Shown: one piece after another, positions 33,159-44,330 of the stretch | Position numbering within the stretch: the stretch's first letter is position 1 | Layout: every line of letters starts with the position of its first letter | DNA from: Rutpela maculata | Lineage: Eukaryota; Arthropoda; Insecta; Coleoptera; Cerambycidae | Assembly: GCA_936432065.2 (NCBI GenBank) | Contig: OW386291.2 | Location: 16,407,821 to 16,471,820, forward strand | Direction of reading: 5' to 3' | DNA length: 64,000 nt | Made by a program: the position numbers and the translations under genes | Notes under the pieces: generated by a model | Databases searched by the model: none | Seen by the model: the letters and a program-made list of their open reading frames with translations, nothing else | Told to the model about the DNA's origin: nothing

Positions 33159-36034
33159 GAACAAAGAACGAACACTTCACAAGCTCAAGGAAATTAACCT
33201 CTAGCAAAACTATAAAAGTTGTGCATCAAAATGTACGGTCATTAAGAAAAAATATTAATGAATTAGAACTCTTTTTAGACAATATTAACTCATGTGATTT
33301 CCTATACTTAACAGAACATTTTCAGAGCACAGAACAACTAAATTTATTCAAAATGTCAAACCTAAAGCTAATATCAAGTCATTGCCGTCCCTCTGGGGAA
33401 CGGGGAGGTTCAGCAATTTATGTAAATCCAGGAATACAGTGCTCTCAACGACAAGATATTGAAAATTTATCATGTAAAAATATTTTCGAATGCTCGGCTA
33501 TAGAGTGTTATCTGGAAGGAGCTACATCTGTCATTGTTTGTATTTACCGTCCGCCGAATGAAGATATGATTGACCAATTTTTTGTTAAATTAAATGCACT
33601 TATTGATACACTCTTTAATGAAAATAAAATAGTAATATTGACAGGCGATCTAAACATAGATTTTGCAACTGAAACCCTAGCTAAATGTAAACTGAAAAGT
33701 ATTTTAGATTCATACGGTATGACTTCTGCTGTAAGCGAGTTCACTAGAGTTACTTCTCAGTCTCAGACAATGATAGACTATATTATTACAAATATGGCAC
33801 AAGAACACTCGGTGGAGGTGAGAGACTCGCAAATATCAGATCATAAAGCTCAAATACTTAGCTTCGCAGCTGAGTATAGTCAAACAAGATTGCCCTTTAC
33901 TTATGGTAGATCATTCTCTGAGACAAATGTAAAACACTTTATAAATGATCTGTCCCGTGAAAACTGGCAGACTGTTTATGAGGCAAAAACAAGTGAGGAA
34001 AAAATAAAAGTATTTTTGAATACACTACAAGAAAGCTTTAATAAAAATTTTCCACTTCGTAAACGCAAATCGAACTTTAAATTAAACACCAAAGCCAAAT
34101 GGGTCACTCCCGAATTGATTTCCTTAAGAAATCAATTAAAATTGTTACAAGACATTTCAAGATACAATTCAGATTATAAGTCAGCTGTTACACAGATGCG
34201 AAATTTGTATAGTAAAAAACTACAGGAATCGAAGGCTAACTATTATAACAACATAATAAACATATCAGACAACAAATCCAAATGTATGTGGGATCTTGTA
34301 AATCGTACACTAGGTAAAGAAACAAATAACTTATTACCCAAAACAGTTGACATACCACTCATCCCAAATAAATTCAATAACTTTTTTATAACTAACGTCT
34401 CAAATCTAGTATCAAATATAAAAACCTCAAATATTCATACAAATTATAATGATTTTATAAAAACCAATGCACAATCTATGTTTATATCTCCAACATCGTC
34501 AGAAGAAATCTGTGATATTGTTGATAATTTTAAATCAAAATCGTCTAGTGGATTCGATAGTATTTCACCAAAACTATTAAAGAGATGCATCGTTGCTCTT
34601 GCATCTCCTCTTGAAAACATTTACAATACATCATTCATACTTGGTGAATTTCCACAGACTTTAAAATTAGCACTGGTACTACCTATTTATAAAAAGGGTG
34701 ACCCTAATGATTTGGAAAACTACCGTCCAATTAGCTTATTGTCCGTATTTTCAAAAATACTTGAATGTCTAATGTACAAAAGACTGATATCCTTTTTAAA
34801 CAGTACCAACTTTTTTAATGAATTTCAGCACGGGTTTATGAAGAATAAGGCCACAGATACCGCTCTTTTTAATTTTGTTGATGAAATAATAAGCGCCTTG
34901 GATGGTCGGGAAATTGCCTGCGGACTATTTCTTGACTTATCTAAGGCGTTTGATACTTTAAACCATGTATGTTTACTTGATAAGTTGAACAAACTTGGTG
35001 TCAGAGGCACAGCACACAAATGGTTTTCTTCCTACTTAAAAAATCGTACTCAACAAACATCAATTCTGATTCATGGGCAAAAATACGTTTCTGATTCTGT
35101 CACTAATAACACAGGAGTGCCACAAGGTAGTGTGCTTGGGCCCCTTCTCTTTGTCGTTTATCTAAATGATCTATCCAACGTATGCCCAAACAACAACAAC
35201 TTCAGACTTGTGAATTACGCCGATGACACCAATATCCTCATTAGAGGTAAGAATATCTCTGACATAGAACAATTTGCCGGGGATATTTGGCAAAATTTGA
35301 GAGATTGGTTTTGTATCAATCAACTGATACTCAACGAATCCAAATCCAATGGTATGTTTTATAGAACTGACAAATCGAATTTGAACTTTCCTTCTGATTT
35401 ATTACTAGGGCACTTACAAATACCTGTCAAAGATAGTATAAAACTCCTTGGAATAACTTTGGATTCGAACTTAAAGTGGAACGACCATATAAAAAATTTA
35501 AGTCAACAGTTAAATTCCGTTTGCTATGCATTAAGAGTACTTTCAAGGTCTTTTGATACATCGGTGCTTAAAACCATATATTATTCAAACTTTTACGGCA
35601 AAACTAAGTATGGAATAACTATTTGGGGTGGTTCTTCTAATCTTGGGGAAATTTTTACTATACAAAAAAGAGCAATTAGAATCATATATAAAATGGGCTT
35701 TTTAGCTTCCTGCAGGGGAGTTTTCAAAAGTAACAACTTACTAACCATACCGGGTTTATTTATTTATGAATGCATTTTATATGTAAAAAAACACAGTAAC
35801 CAGTTTCAAGAGCACGAACAACATCACCCCTATAATACCAGATGCAAGGGCGACTATGCATTACCCATTCACAGTCTAACACTTCTTGAAAATTGTCCGC
35901 GTTATCAGTGTCTGAAATTTTATAATGCGCTTCCCCAACACATTAAAGAGTGTACAAATTTTAAAAAGTTTAAAAATTATACATTTGATTATATATGTAA
36001 TCTTGAACCGTACAGTCTACAGGATTTTCTGTAA
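33155..36034 (+). CDS. Non-LTR retrotransposon ORF2: apurinic-type endonuclease and reverse transcriptase
   Basis: 959 codons, open throughout. Endonuclease domain at about residues 20-235: VHQNVRSL (Asn26), LYLTEHF (Glu54), GGSAIYV, TGDLNIDF (Asp165, Asn167) and SDH (Asp229, His230). RT domain at about 470-780: LPIYKKGDPNDLENYRPISL, GLFLDLSKAFDTLNH (Asp594), NNTGVPQGSVLGPLLF, NYADDTNIL (Asp690, Asp691) and KLLGITLD. A C-terminal domain follows, with CPRYQCLKFYNALPQHIKEC near the end. All catalytic residues are present, so target-primed reverse transcription could be supported. There is no AUG before residue 67, which is inside the endonuclease. The frame opens at GTG 33155 in the GTGA overlap with the ORF1 stop. 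This implies reinitiation or another non-AUG mechanism, or that a mutation removed the start. CR1/Jockey-group by appearance; clade not fixed. Confidence 0.9.
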   Translation: MRTKNEHFTSSRKLTSSKTIKVVHQNVRSLRKNINELELFLDNINSCDFLYLTEHFQSTEQLNLFKMSNLKLISSHCRPSGERGGSAIYVNPGIQCSQRQDIENLSCKNIFECSAIECYLEGATSVIVCIYRPPNEDMIDQFFVKLNALIDTLFNENKIVILTGDLNIDFATETLAKCKLKSILDSYGMTSAVSEFTRVTSQSQTMIDYIITNMAQEHSVEVRDSQISDHKAQILSFAAEYSQTRLPFTYGRSFSETNVKHFINDLSRENWQTVYEAKTSEEKIKVFLNTLQESFNKNFPLRKRKSNFKLNTKAKWVTPELISLRNQLKLLQDISRYNSDYKSAVTQMRNLYSKKLQESKANYYNNIINISDNKSKCMWDLVNRTLGKETNNLLPKTVDIPLIPNKFNNFFITNVSNLVSNIKTSNIHTNYNDFIKTNAQSMFISPTSSEEICDIVDNFKSKSSSGFDSISPKLLKRCIVALASPLENIYNTSFILGEFPQTLKLALVLPIYKKGDPNDLENYRPISLLSVFSKILECLMYKRLISFLNSTNFFNEFQHGFMKNKATDTALFNFVDEIISALDGREIACGLFLDLSKAFDTLNHVCLLDKLNKLGVRGTAHKWFSSYLKNRTQQTSILIHGQKYVSDSVTNNTGVPQGSVLGPLLFVVYLNDLSNVCPNNNNFRLVNYADDTNILIRGKNISDIEQFAGDIWQNLRDWFCINQLILNESKSNGMFYRTDKSNLNFPSDLLLGHLQIPVKDSIKLLGITLDSNLKWNDHIKNLSQQLNSVCYALRVLSRSFDTSVLKTIYYSNFYGKTKYGITIWGGSSNLGEIFTIQKRAIRIIYKMGFLASCRGVFKSNNLLTIPGLFIYECILYVKKHSNQFQEHEQHHPYNTRCKGDYALPIHSLTLLENCPRYQCLKFYNALPQHIKECTNFKKFKNYTFDYICNLEPYSLQDFL

Positions 36035-36222
36035 GTAAATTATTGATGTTTACTTTTAAACATTTTAATTGATTATCGTAATGTCCAATTTTTACAATTT
36101 TTATGTTTTTATATAAACGTACGATTTTCTGTAAGTAAATTATTGATGTTTACTTTTAAACATTTTAATTAATTTATCGTAATGTCCAATTTTTACAATT
36201 TTTATATTTCTATATATACGTA
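36023..36222 (+). repeat. 100-bp tandem repeat in the retrotransposon 3' UTR
   Basis: The unit beginning GATTTTCTGTAAGTAAATTA occurs at 36023 and again at 36123, with about seven differences. The first copy contains the ORF2 stop codon (TAA 36032-36034), so the duplication reached from the last codons of ORF2 into the 3' UTR. Confidence 0.85.
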
Positions 36223-36285
36223 ATTACTGTTTTAAACTATCTCTATTGACTTGTCTTATCTACAAATTTTGTAGCTTATGAGACC

Positions 36286-36318
36286 AATAAATGTATTTGT
36301 ATTTGTATTTGTATTTGT
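36286..36318 (+). terminator. Polyadenylation signal and (TATTTG)n tail of the retrotransposon
   Basis: AATAAA at 36286-36291 is followed at once by four GTATTT units and then by the foldback-arm sequence CCATAATCGACC. The repeat tail marks the 3' end of the element. Confidence 0.8.
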
Positions 36319-38058
36319 ACCATAATCGACCATTGTGAGACCGAAAATAATAATTTCAAAATGGCGGCACTTCCGGAAATACCGGAAGTCGATACCAACT
36401 TGCTTATTTTAAATGGAACACCCTATATATTTTCGACTTTTCGAAGGAATCATAAAATTCTAAGTCAAAACATGTCACACCCTATACCTAAACCGGGCAG
36501 TTTCAGAGATATTTGACATTTTATAAAAAAATTTGACAGGTGCAGCGGTTGTAAGAGATCCTCATTTGCTCTTTGATAAGTAGAAAGAACACAAGATGAG
36601 CTACTCTCTACAGAAAAAATAGATTCCAAGATAGTATACCAAGTGTTTTATTTCTCACGTTTCATTTTGTCAAATTCAAACCTCAAAAACTATTTTATTT
36701 CAAATGGAACACCCTGTATTTTTTTACATCAACTTATGTTAAATTAAATTCCCTTTTTTCTAGTATAAGCATTTTGGGGGTTAAAGTTACAACTTTTCGA
36801 AATATTGGCGATTTTCTTAAATGTCCAAGAATTTTTAGTAAAAATTTCCATCAACTTACTCATGATTAGAAAGAATCATTAGTGTCAGTCATTCTCTTTT
36901 GTTAAAAAATATCAGCACGTTTAAATTACATCCACGAAAACTTTTAGATCTGTTTATTATTTATTGAGAATGTGATGAAGTAATACTACCAAGAACATGT
37001 AACACATATGCTACTCGACACCCACTTTATTGTTTCAATTGTTTCATAGGCTTCTACGTTTTTTTGGATAAATTTTAATTTTCAACAAAAACTTGCGAAT
37101 AACTCAAAAAGTACATGTGTTAGATATAGGACATGATATAAGTCCACCTCAAATTTAATTCTACATCGATTGCCATAATAAAATTTGGCAGAGCCAAATA
37201 TTCTGAAGTTATCCAATATGCATTTTACAGTAGGTGGATGGTTTCTGTTCTTGTGGGTATCGAGTAGCAAATGTGTTACATGTTCTTGGTATAACTTTAT
37301 CACATTCTCCATAAATAATAAACAAACCTAAAAGTCTTCGTGGGTGTAATTTAAACGTGCTGGCGTTTTTTAACTTAACAGAATGACTGACATTAATGAT
37401 TGTTTCTAATCATAGGTAAGTTGATGGCAATTTTTATTAAAAATTTAAGAAAATCGCCAATATTTCGAAAAGTTGTAACTTTAACTCCTACAATGCTTAT
37501 ACTAAAAAAAAAGATAATTTAATTTAACATAATTTGATGTAAAAAAATACAGGGTGTCCCATTTGAAATAAAAAAGTTTTTGAGGTTTGAATTATATAAC
37601 GTGAAAAATAAAACACTTGGTATACTATTTTGGAATCTATTTTTTTTATATAGAGAGTAGCTCATCTTGTGTTCTATCTACTTACCAAAGAGCAAATAAG
37701 GATCTCCTACACGAAGAAAGTTATAACTGTTCTTGCAAACCGCTGCACCTGTCAAATTTTTGGTAAAATGTCAAATATCTCCGAAACTGCTCGGTTTAGG
37801 TATAGGGTGTGCTACATGTTTTGACTCAGAATTTTATGATAATTTCGAAAAGTCGAAAATATTAGGGTGTTCCATTTAAAATAAGCAAGTCGGTATCGAC
37901 TTCCGGTATTTCCGGAAGTGCCGCCATTTTGAAATTATTAGTTTCGGACTCACAATGGTCGATTATGGTAGGGTACCAAATCTCAAATGTGTATCTCATC
38001 TGCAAGTGGGAAATATTCTAATGGCCGCCTTAAAAGAATCACCCTGTATAGCACAGAC

Positions 38059-38595
38059 TCATATTCTATCACATCAGAAAAATACCATATCAATTTTCTT
38101 GTTACGGACTCACCAGCATGGTTCTGTAGATATCAACTCTGTCACATAATGACAGGCTCTGTACTAGTCAACTGATATAACTTAATAACAGTTCTTCAAT
38201 GAAAACTTGAAACTACATCCACACAATGCATACGTACAGATTTGACAAATGTAGAGGAATAACAAGACAGTTTTTTAAATAAAAAATCAGTGCATTTATT
38301 TTGAGCTACCCTGTTTTTAATATGCAGTGTCTAGAATGTAGAGCATTCAACTTTTGCATGGCCTATTTTTTCTAAATAATTTCATTGTAACAAAAATGTA
38401 GGTAGTTTAATCTTGCTTACTCTAAACGAAAACAAAGAGGAAATGTAATCGTGATACAAAAAGGGAAATCGCGCCATATACCCAAGAAGAAACAGCAAAA
38501 CAGCCACGGACACCCGTTTCAGGATTATTATTCCTCATCAGCGAAGTGTAGCTTAAAAAACAGGATCTGAGGAGGATAAATCAGAAACAGCAATT
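38059..38595. other. Unassigned intronic sequence
   Basis: Moderately AT-rich; no coding frame or repeat pairing recognised. Confidence 0.4.
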
Positions 38596-38599
38596 AAAA

Positions 38600-39391
38600 T
38601 AGGTACAGGATGATTCTCCATAAATGTCCTCCCCTGTAACTTGGTTATTTCTGGACCGTTTCGAAAATTTAAGGAAACCACATGAAATCATTTTATTACA
38701 AGATTTCAAGCATCGTTATTTAAGAAACCGCTGCCCAAGCAATCACTACTTCCACATCCAGATTCTCTATCAAAGTCACTCACAACTAAAACATTTTGTA
38801 TGTGGAAATAATTGTTTATGGAACTTCAATAATATAGTATTTGAAATCCTCTACCCCAAAAACCCATAAAACGATACCCCACATCGGTAGTGGGGTGGGG
38901 GTGGTAGGGGGGGTGGATGAAGTAAAAAAATATTTTGAGGTTTCTGGTTCTTGTACATACACTAAATCACAATTTTTTTTCATCCCCTTTAATAATGGAG
39001 TGAGGGTGGTAATGGGGGTGGCTAATGCCAAAAATTTTTTTGAGACTTTAGCTTCTCTTGTATATACTAAATACCAATTTTATAGACTCTTACCTGCTTG
39101 ATTTACCCATTTACCCCAAATTTACCCCAATTTACCCCCCAACCCTTCGACGGAACAAGATGAAAATATAATCTAGTTCCAGATCTCGTTAAAGTATATA
39201 TGTGTACCAAATTTCAAGTCAATATCTTAAACGGTTCCAGAGTAAACGTGCGCACAAAAAAAGTTACAGACAGACCGACAGACAGAATTTATTTTTTTTT
39301 TTTCGCTCAAACTTAAAATCTCGACGTTTCATGACATTTCAAGCCTATTTGAACAATAAAAATTTTTTAAAAATTTTTTGTCGTTACTATA
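38600..39391 (-). repeat. Dispersed repeat family R1, copy 2 (inverted)
   Basis: Minus-strand counterpart of 20507-21245: CCACATCCAG at 38752, the G-rich block around 38885-38915, CTTACCTGCTTGATTTACCC, the GTGCGCAC motif at 39248, a GACAGACCGACAGACAGA tract at 39268, and AAACTTAAAATCTCGACGTT (39306). Homology to copy 1 continues outward to about 38700. The outermost end (GGATGATTCTCCATAAATGT, 38609) matches, inverted, the fragment at 44930-45085. Non-coding. Confidence 0.8.
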
Positions 39392-41139
39392 CTTACTACA
39401 AGTAAAAATAATGAAATTTCTTGTTTTCTATTCAAAATAATGTTATTCTTGCACTGTGCTTGATTATTTTCAATGTCTACTTAACTTATTGCGCTCAGTT
39501 TGTAATTTATAAAGTATAGTATAAAAACAAACTAAAAAACACGCTTCTATGAGTAGCGTACTAAAAAGTTAAAAACTTTTATTAGGTAATTGAATTTAAA
39601 AGCGCGGGGCGCATTTATATAGCAGTCTGGGCATAATGAACAAAATATAACTACTTACAGTGAGAGTCATCTCAAACGGACACACCTTTGTAGCTCAGTT
39701 ATTGGTCATCCAATTTCAACCAAATTTGGATTGGTATCAAAGACCTTTACTATATTCTTTTTGAGTACAACAAAACTTGTTTCAGTCATTGGCGTGCAAT
39801 TTTATTAAGAAAAAAGGGTCGGTTTTTTGAAAAGTCATACTAGGCATTTGTTTATTGAAAAACTAATGCCACGTTATTGATCAGCATGCTCTAGTAACAT
39901 TTAACAACATTTTGATTTTGGTTTTCAAATTACGGCCCCTTAAAATTACCTATTTTAAACATTAAATAATCAATAAATTGGAAACGATTTTTTTTCCAAC
40001 AAAGCCATTGTTCGTTTTCTCTTTATATTCACTTTTTCTAGTACCCTATATCATCTACACTTTGAAATTTCATTGGTCAAGGATTTTCATTGAAAAATTG
40101 CTAAAAATTTTGGGCCATTAACCCTGTAAATTATTCGTGCATTAAGGATTACCGAACTTGAAAGATTCGACTGTAAATTCGATTATAAATTCGATAATAT
40201 GGGGTGGTAGAAAAAGTGAATTTAAAGAGAAAATGAAGAATGACTTTTTTTAGAAAAACAATTTGTTACCAGTTTCTTGATTATTTAATGTTTAAAATAG
40301 ATAATTTTAAGGGAGCCGTCATTCGAAAACCAAAAACCAAAATGTCGTTAAATTTGGATATAGCGGGTTCTACAACATCCTAATCAAGAATATTCAATTA
40401 GTTTTTCAATAAAACAATGCCTAGAAAAATCGACCCTTTTTTTTCATAATAAAAATGCAGCCAGCCAATGAAATAAGTTTTGTTTTACTCAAAAAGGATA
40501 TACTGAAGGTCTTTGATACCGAACCAAAGGACAAGGGTAGATAAGCTATACATTTTCGCCCATTAATTTCATGAAAATAAAAAGTTCTCCTTAAAATCAT
40601 TACACGTTATTTATTTATAGTTGAACATATGATCTTTATGTTTCGATATGTTTTACATTTAAAAAACGACAGTAGGTCGTAATAATAGCATTTCAAAGTA
40701 AGCATGTTTGCAGTTTTTTAATAATTTTTCACGTTTTTCCGAAATTTTAATGTATATTACAGTTAGATACGCTCGATGAACCAAAAAAATCTTTATCTCA
40801 TTTTATTGTTGATTGATTTACCAGCGTGCGGTAGGCATTGCTGCCACTCCCAAGTTATACAGCTGGGCCTGCTACGTCCACGCAGGGTTGGACTAAGGTC
40901 ATACTTTTTGCCAGCAGCGAGAGCCACATGGCGTATGGTAAAGGATGTGGGATGGGAGGTGTAGGTATTTGTGAGATGCGTTACCGCATTGTGTCGTGAG
41001 GGAGCGTTTAAGCTCCCTTTTTTTGTATTTTTGGTTCTGGACTTCTGCCTATTCTGGGTCTTCTTGTGCGATATGTTGCCGCGTTGTGTCGCTGCTGTTT
41101 GTGCTCCTATTTTTGTACTTCTATTTCTACAAGTCTTCT

Positions 41140-42740
41140 TCTTCTTCTTCTCAGGCTTCTGATTCCTCCGTTTCTGATTCTGGTAGAGTATATATCGCTC
41201 CGATTTCTTTGTGGAATTCATTTTTTCCCCTCGCTTTTCTTTCCCAGTATGTTTGGTCCTTTCTTCTCAGTTTGTTCATGATCCTCTCGATTGTTGTTTT
41301 CCACGTGAAGCATGGTTTCCCAATTTTTAGTTTTCTGCTGTTCAGTGTTAGTGCTTTCTTCAGTATGTGTGTTGGTTCCCTTCTTTGGACGTGTCCCCAG
41401 TACTACATTGCGTACATTTCTATCCTTTTTGTGATTGTCTTCCCTTCTAGTAGTGTTGATGTTTTATGTCGCTGTTTTTGTCTTGTTGTTTTTCTGAGTA
41501 ATTGGTTGATGTCTCTTTCAGCTCTTCTCAAACTTCTTCTGTTGGCTTTTGTTGTTGTCGCGTTTTTAACTCCATATATCATTGTTGGCTATCTATGTAC
41601 AGCCGTTTGGTCAGGCCCCATGGTAGTTTGTTTCCGCCTCTCTTTTTTCCTTCAGTGCTTCTTTTAGCTTTTCGTTTATATTCCCCGTCGGCTGTTGTTC
41701 ACCTGTGGCCTTCATCTTTTTTAGCTGTTCGTACTTATTATTTTTTTCCTTTCTTGTCGGGCTCGTAGGTGATCTGTCCCTTTTTAGCGTTTTTCTTGCT
41801 GCAATTTTTATTTTTGCGCCCATTGATGTCCAGTCTAATTCTTCTCCTATCAGTTGGTTTTCTATTTCTTCACCGTATTTCTTCCGAAAGTCTTCGTGCT
41901 GTGGTAGAAAAATATTCCAGGTACTGTGTGGTGTCTTGTTGTTTCCTTGATTTCTTTTTCCTTCTTTTATTTCCAATTTTCCGTATAGGATTTTGTGGTG
42001 TGTATTGATTTCTGCTGCCCTTTTTGCTTTAACGTTCTTGATCATTTCTCTTATCTCTCTGCTCTTATCTCTCTGCTTACCAGGAGATGATCTAGGTTGA
42101 GGTTGATCTTCCATTGCTTTAGGTGTCAATGCAGGTTTGGATTTTGGCCCATGTGTTTCTTATTGTTATGTCAAACATGTGTGCTAGATTTTTCAGCGCG
42201 TTTCCGTTTTCATTTGACCATGTGTGGAGTAGTGTTTTTCCTATGATGCTTCTGTCCTCCTCCGCCTGATCGTCTTTTCCTATATGCGCGTTGAAATCTC
42301 TTAATATTATGATGGGCATTTTTCTTTTTTCGTTTCTTCTAATTTCTTGAGTTAGCTGCCTGAATACCCTTCCTGCTCTCTTGTCTGAGGGTACGTGGAC
42401 TCCTATCATGCAGATGTTGTCCTTTCCATTTTGTATGATTGGGGTGACTATGTTTTCGTTTATATTTTCCGTCCTTATTTCGATGGGCCTCTCCCGTCTA
42501 GTTACCCATGCAACTCCTTTGCTGGTCTTTTCTTGCCCCCCCCGCTTAGTTGCCATTTGTAATTTTGTGTGATTGCTGTTCCGTCTATAATATGTGTTTC
42601 TGGTATACATGCGACGTCGATGTTTTCTGTTTGCACGTCGATTTTTTCCCTTTTAGCTCTTTGTATGCATCCTCTGACATTCCATGTTTACCAAGTTATC
42701 TGGCAACATCTGGCAGCAGTTATCTTTGCGATATTTGGTA
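41140..42740 (-). pseudogene. Non-LTR retrotransposon endonuclease domain and linker (RTE-like), decayed
   Basis: Minus strand from about 42700: TWNVRGCIQRAKREKIDV then IDVACIPETHIIDG (catalytic Glu), YKWQLSGG, and, after a frame change, GVAWVTRRERPIEI, ICMIGVHVPSDKRAG, MPIIILRDFNAHIGKD (the usual GDFNAHIG with Gly changed to Arg), LLHTWSNENGNALKNLA and MFDITIRNTW (to about 42150). Another frame change follows, then a long Lys/Glu-rich linker (42100-41611). The RT domain is absent. Stops and frameshifts show it is inactive. The strong + strand open frames here (40996-41667 and others) are antisense shadows of this lysine-rich region. Confidence 0.7.
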
Positions 42741-42980
42741 CCTGTTGATATTCGTTGTTTCCTCCCATTCTGGGCGGGGCGTTACAGCTATGCTTGGGGG
42801 GTTTGTTTTTTATAATCGTTCTAGTGTATTTAAGTTTTTAAATAATGGTCAATTTATATTGGTTCATCAATCGCTTCAATGTATAAAAACCAAAATCGTT
42901 TCCGCGAGAGTCGTAATGGTGTTGACGTTGCGTGTCAGCTCTCAAAACTACATATTAACGTGTGTATTGAATACATTTTT

Positions 42981-43260
42981 TTTTTCTGAAATCGGTCAAG
43001 AATGTCTTCTTTCTCTCGGCGCATATTAGATCCCAAAATATGCTATTCTAGTATTTTAGTCCGTTGCTAGGCAACTATCAGAAAACAGTCCGGGAAAGTT
43101 ACTTTCCCAGCCTAGGCTCGGGGAGGAAGCTTTCCCGGACTGCTCTTTATATATATTTTAGACAGACAGTAAATAATAATAAGCACTGAATCTCTGACTT
43201 TCATCACAACAATAAAAATCCTTAATTTATAGTAATATTGATTGCGATTTCAGAAAAAGA
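42981..43260. repeat. Duplicated unit D, copy 1, with a GC-rich palindrome
   Basis: Shares order and sequence with 43942-44226: CAAGAATGTCTTCTTTCTC, TCTAGTATTTTAGTCCGTTG, CAGTCCGGGAAAGTTACTTT, TATATATATTTTAGACAG and TTGATTGCGATTTCAG. It contains a 57-bp palindrome (43086-43142): CAGTCCGGGAAAG and CTTTCCCGGACTG as perfect 13-bp arms, with a nested AGCCTAGGCT at its centre. Confidence 0.8.
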
Positions 43261-43915
43261 CAGTACATTCCCGGACTTCAATGCAAGTGCAGGAAAAATA
43301 AATTTTGACCTTGAAAAAATTAGTACAAGCAAGGAATTTGGTGGAGATATTCCACTTTCCATCCTAACGAATTTATTAAAAGTCCCCTAAAATCGAAGCT
43401 GTGCTCATATTGAAAAATGGCGGCTCATTTTCAGATTTCTGTATATAAATCCTTTGACTTTGCAGATAGAAAAAAAGTTTCAAATAAAAGATGTAGGCAA
43501 TAGTAAAATAAACGATTTCTCATATTAACATTTTTTCTCTAAATCGGTTGTAAGTAAAACAAAAAACATTTTTTAGGTATATTACCATTACAGAAGAAAA
43601 ATATACGGTAAGTATGAAGCCCATATATAACAAATGGAATAAGATACGAAAATACGTTATAACATTAGATCGTCATTATCAAAAAAAAAAAAAAAATCTG
43701 TTCCAAGTACTAAACCTATCATGCTTAAGTATTTTTGTGTGCAGGCGTAGCACAGTTTAGATTTTAGGGGACTTTGAGTATATTCAATAAGATGCTACCT
43801 GCAACATCTCCACCAAATTCCTTGCTTGTATTAATTTTTTCAAGGTTTGCATACTTTTAGACATTTTTATTGCACTATGCTTGTTCAGTTTACATCGTCG
43901 TTAGGGAATGTACTG
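43261..43915. mobile_element. Foldback element, 655 bp
   Basis: Ends CAGTACATTCCC and GGGAATGTACTG are inverted. Inside, CAAGCAAGGAATTTGGTGGA (43328) pairs with TCCACCAAATTCCTTGCTTG (43815), and GTCCCCTAAAAT (43382) with ATTTTAGGGGAC (43758). Non-coding. A smaller relative with similar ends (AGATTCCCGGAC and GGGAATGTATTT) lies at about 44207-44312. Confidence 0.8.
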
Positions 43916-43941
43916 CTTTTACTACTGGATACACAATGTAC

Positions 43942-44330
43942 TATTTCTGAAATCGTTCAAGAATGTCTATTTTCTCGGCGCAATTTCAGATCCCAAAATA
44001 CCCTATTCTAGTATTTTAGTCCGTTGCTAAGCAACTATGAGAATACAGTCCGGGAAAGTTACTTTTTCGGACTGTGTTTTATATATATTTTAGACAGTAA
44101 ATAATAATCTCTGACTTTTTCTTTTCTTTTATACATTAATAAAAATTCCTTAGTTTAGATTAATATTGATTGCGATTTCAGGAAAAATTGTATGTGTGCC
44201 TCGTAGTAAAAGCAGATTCCCGGACTTCTATTGTTATTGGCCTCGGCTTAACACCTCGGCCAACAATTTACATCGTTGTCTGGGAATGTATTTCTTTTAC
44301 TACTAGATGCACAATGTAATATTCCATAGA
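43942..44330. repeat. Duplicated unit D, copy 2, followed by a small MITE
   Basis: Second copy of the 42981 unit. Its palindrome is shorter (CAGTCCGGGAAAG at 44046, TTTCGGACTG at 44065), having lost the central part. The tail 44196-44322 is bounded by GTAGTAAAAGCAGATTCCC and its inverted form, a short MITE of the 43261 family. Confidence 0.7.

Larger units (their letters stand above)
32247..36318 (+). mobile_element. Non-LTR retrotransposon, two intact ORFs, (TATTTG)n 3' tail
   Basis: A 4.07-kb insertion in a foldback arm. It has a short 5' UTR of about 48 bp, ORF1 (32295-33158), ORF2 (33155-36034) overlapping it by four bases, a 3' UTR containing a two-copy 100-bp tandem repeat, AATAAA at 36286, and four GTATTT units at the very end instead of poly(A). 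Simple-sequence tails of this kind are used by CR1-, RTE- and related elements. No target duplication is evident; compared with the intact arm, a few bases of target are missing at the junction. Both ORFs are uninterrupted, so the copy is young. Start of the full 5' UTR may be missing. Confidence 0.85.
32154..38058. mobile_element. Foldback element interrupted by an intact non-LTR retrotransposon
   Basis: The outer ends match inverted: TACAGGGTGATTCTTTTAAG (32173) with its complement ending at 38047, and GAGATTTGG (32237) with its complement near 37977. The right arm continues with blocks whose partners are at 36316-37026 (for example ATCGACCATTGTGAG at 36325, GACTTCCGGTATTTCCGGAA at 37899, and the CACGTTTAAATTACA block at 36916). 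So the left arm was continuous from 32245 to 36316 before the 4-kb retrotransposon entered it. The loop is about 37027-37252. The interior carries no gene. Confidence 0.85.

Noticed and set aside
40996..41667. 223-codon + strand open frame rich in Ser, Phe, Leu, Val
   Set aside because: It is the antisense shadow of the lysine/glutamate-rich linker of the minus-strand endonuclease-type retrotransposon relic; the hydrophobic composition follows from that.
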